DNA from: Flavobacterium sp.
GTDB taxonomy: Bacteria; Bacteroidota; Bacteroidia; Flavobacteriales; Flavobacteriaceae
Reading direction: 5' to 3'
Assembly: GCA_004296145.1 (NCBI GenBank)
Contig: SEBM01000023.1
Span: 1 to 15,913 of the forward strand
DNA length: 15,913 bases
The position numbers and the translations under genes were made by a program. Below are positions 15,042 to 15,913 of the stretch, in pieces; the stretch's first letter is position 1; every line of letters begins with the position of its first letter. The notes below the pieces were generated by a model. It saw only the letters and a program-made list of their open reading frames with translations. It made no database searches and was not told the origin of the DNA.

Positions 15042-15913
15042 ATGCTACAACAGAAACAAGGTTTTAAAGGACAGCGGCTCATTGCTATTAGTACAGAAGT
15101 CTTCTCCAACAGCGAACATAATCCATTAACAATGAGCCTTTATATCACTAAGATAGGGTTCTTTCCAGCTGTAAAATATCATTATATAAAGAAGGATTCG
15201 GGAGTGGATTATTATATATTAATATACTGTACTTCGGGAGAAGGATGGTACAAAGTAGGAGAAAACACTTACGCAATAAAAGAAAATCAGTTTGTAATAC
15301 TTCCTCCGGACACACCATATAGTTTTGGTGCCGACAGGGCAAATCCATGGACAATTTACTGGATTCATTTCAAAGGAAAATTGGCTTCTTCATTTATGAT
15401 ATTGCCTATAGTTCCTTCTGAGATTTTACCCGACGCTAATTCCAGATTGCAGGACAGAATAGATATGTTTGAAGAAATATATGAAAATCTGGAGCTGAGT
15501 TTTCATAGTAATCATTACAACTATGCTTCTCTTTGTCTTTTTCACTTTTTGGCATCATTTAAATATGAACAACAATTCCGTCAAATTCGAAGCCATGCCG
15601 GAATTGAAGATCAATTTAGCCAGAAAGTTATTTATTACATGCGTGAAAACGTAGAGCATAATTTAACTTTAGAACAATTTGCAAAGCACTTTAATTATTC
15701 TCCTTCCCATTTTTCGATGTTATTCCAGGAAGAAACTAAACAATCGCCTATAAAATATTTTATAAATTTAAAAATCGAAAAAGCTTGTCAATATCTGGAA
15801 TTATCCAACCTGAAAATCAGTGATATTTATCCAAAACTTGGTTTTAAGGATGCAGCGTACTTTAGCCGAATTTTTGGAAAAATTATGGGAATCTCACCCT
15901 CAAAATATAAGGA
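15042..15913 (+). CDS. AraC-family transcriptional regulator (3' end cut by the window)
   Basis: A frame open from ATG 15042 to the window end: 290 full codons and two bases of the next. The N-terminal half (about 15-130) is an AraC-type cupin sensor: YYILIYCTSGEGWY (57-70), VILPPDTPYSF (85-95) and IYWIHFKG (105-112). The C-terminal 100 residues hold the two helix-turn-helix motifs: LTLEQFAKHFNYSPSHFS (208-225), and ISDIYPKLGF followed by AYFSRIFGK (259-280), ending MGISPSKYK (282-290). That ending is where AraC proteins usually stop, so only a few codons should be missing. It has no membrane segment or signal peptide, so it senses a cytoplasmic ligand, perhaps mannose or a phosphorylated sugar. 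Divergent to the operon, with 193 bases between start codons, it is the likely activator of the mannan locus. Confidence 0.9.
   Translation, partial: MLQQKQGFKGQRLIAISTEVFSNSEHNPLTMSLYITKIGFFPAVKYHYIKKDSGVDYYILIYCTSGEGWYKVGENTYAIKENQFVILPPDTPYSFGADRANPWTIYWIHFKGKLASSFMILPIVPSEILPDANSRLQDRIDMFEEIYENLELSFHSNHYNYASLCLFHFLASFKYEQQFRQIRSHAGIEDQFSQKVIYYMRENVEHNLTLEQFAKHFNYSPSHFSMLFQEETKQSPIKYFINLKIEKACQYLELSNLKISDIYPKLGFKDAAYFSRIFGKIMGISPSKYK

Noticed and set aside
15148..15354. Minus-strand 68-codon ORF within the regulator region
   Set aside because: It is antisense to the AraC cupin domain, which is continuous and motif-rich on the plus strand.

Overview
The window looks like chromosomal DNA of a Flavobacterium-like member of the Bacteroidota. 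The basis is AT-rich DNA with A/T-rich codon use, SusC/SusD-type outer-membrane proteins, lipoprotein signals, start sites that mostly lack a Shine-Dalgarno sequence, and -7 promoter boxes of the TAnnTTTG type. No tRNA, rRNA, CRISPR array, insertion sequence or phage gene was seen. There is no gene-free stretch longer than about 200 bases.

Almost the whole window is one polysaccharide utilization locus (PUL) whose gene content points to alpha-mannan. Nine genes run leftward on the minus strand from about 14.85 kb to 0.16 kb. In transcription order they are: a class I mannose-6-phosphate isomerase with an extra N-terminal domain, a ROK-family sugar kinase, SusC-like and SusD-like transporter proteins, a SusE-like surface lipoprotein, two GH76 alpha-1,6-mannanases, a GH92 alpha-mannosidase, and an inner-membrane MFS sugar transporter. 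A 33-codon reading frame of unknown meaning lies at the extreme left edge. To the right, an AraC-family regulator is transcribed divergently and is cut by the window end a few codons before its expected stop.

The inferred pathway runs as follows. The surface GH76 lipoprotein and the SusE-like protein bind and cut mannan outside the cell. SusC/SusD import oligosaccharides across the outer membrane. A second, soluble periplasmic GH76 and the GH92 exo-mannosidase reduce them towards mannose. The MFS protein carries mannose into the cytoplasm, the ROK kinase makes mannose-6-phosphate, and the isomerase makes fructose-6-phosphate for glycolysis. The AraC protein, with a cytoplasmic cupin-type sensor, is the obvious candidate regulator. 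It replaces the membrane-spanning hybrid two-component or anti-sigma systems more often seen with such loci.

Points most worth a second look are: the degenerate uridine-kinase-like domain fused to the isomerase; a GH92 that departs from the usual family motifs at several active-site positions; a strong hairpin between the binding/transport genes and the enzyme genes; the back-to-back promoter region with repeated ATGTA elements; and the ROK kinase that lacks the family's zinc-binding motif. All names come from reading the sequence and from memory of the families; no database search was run.
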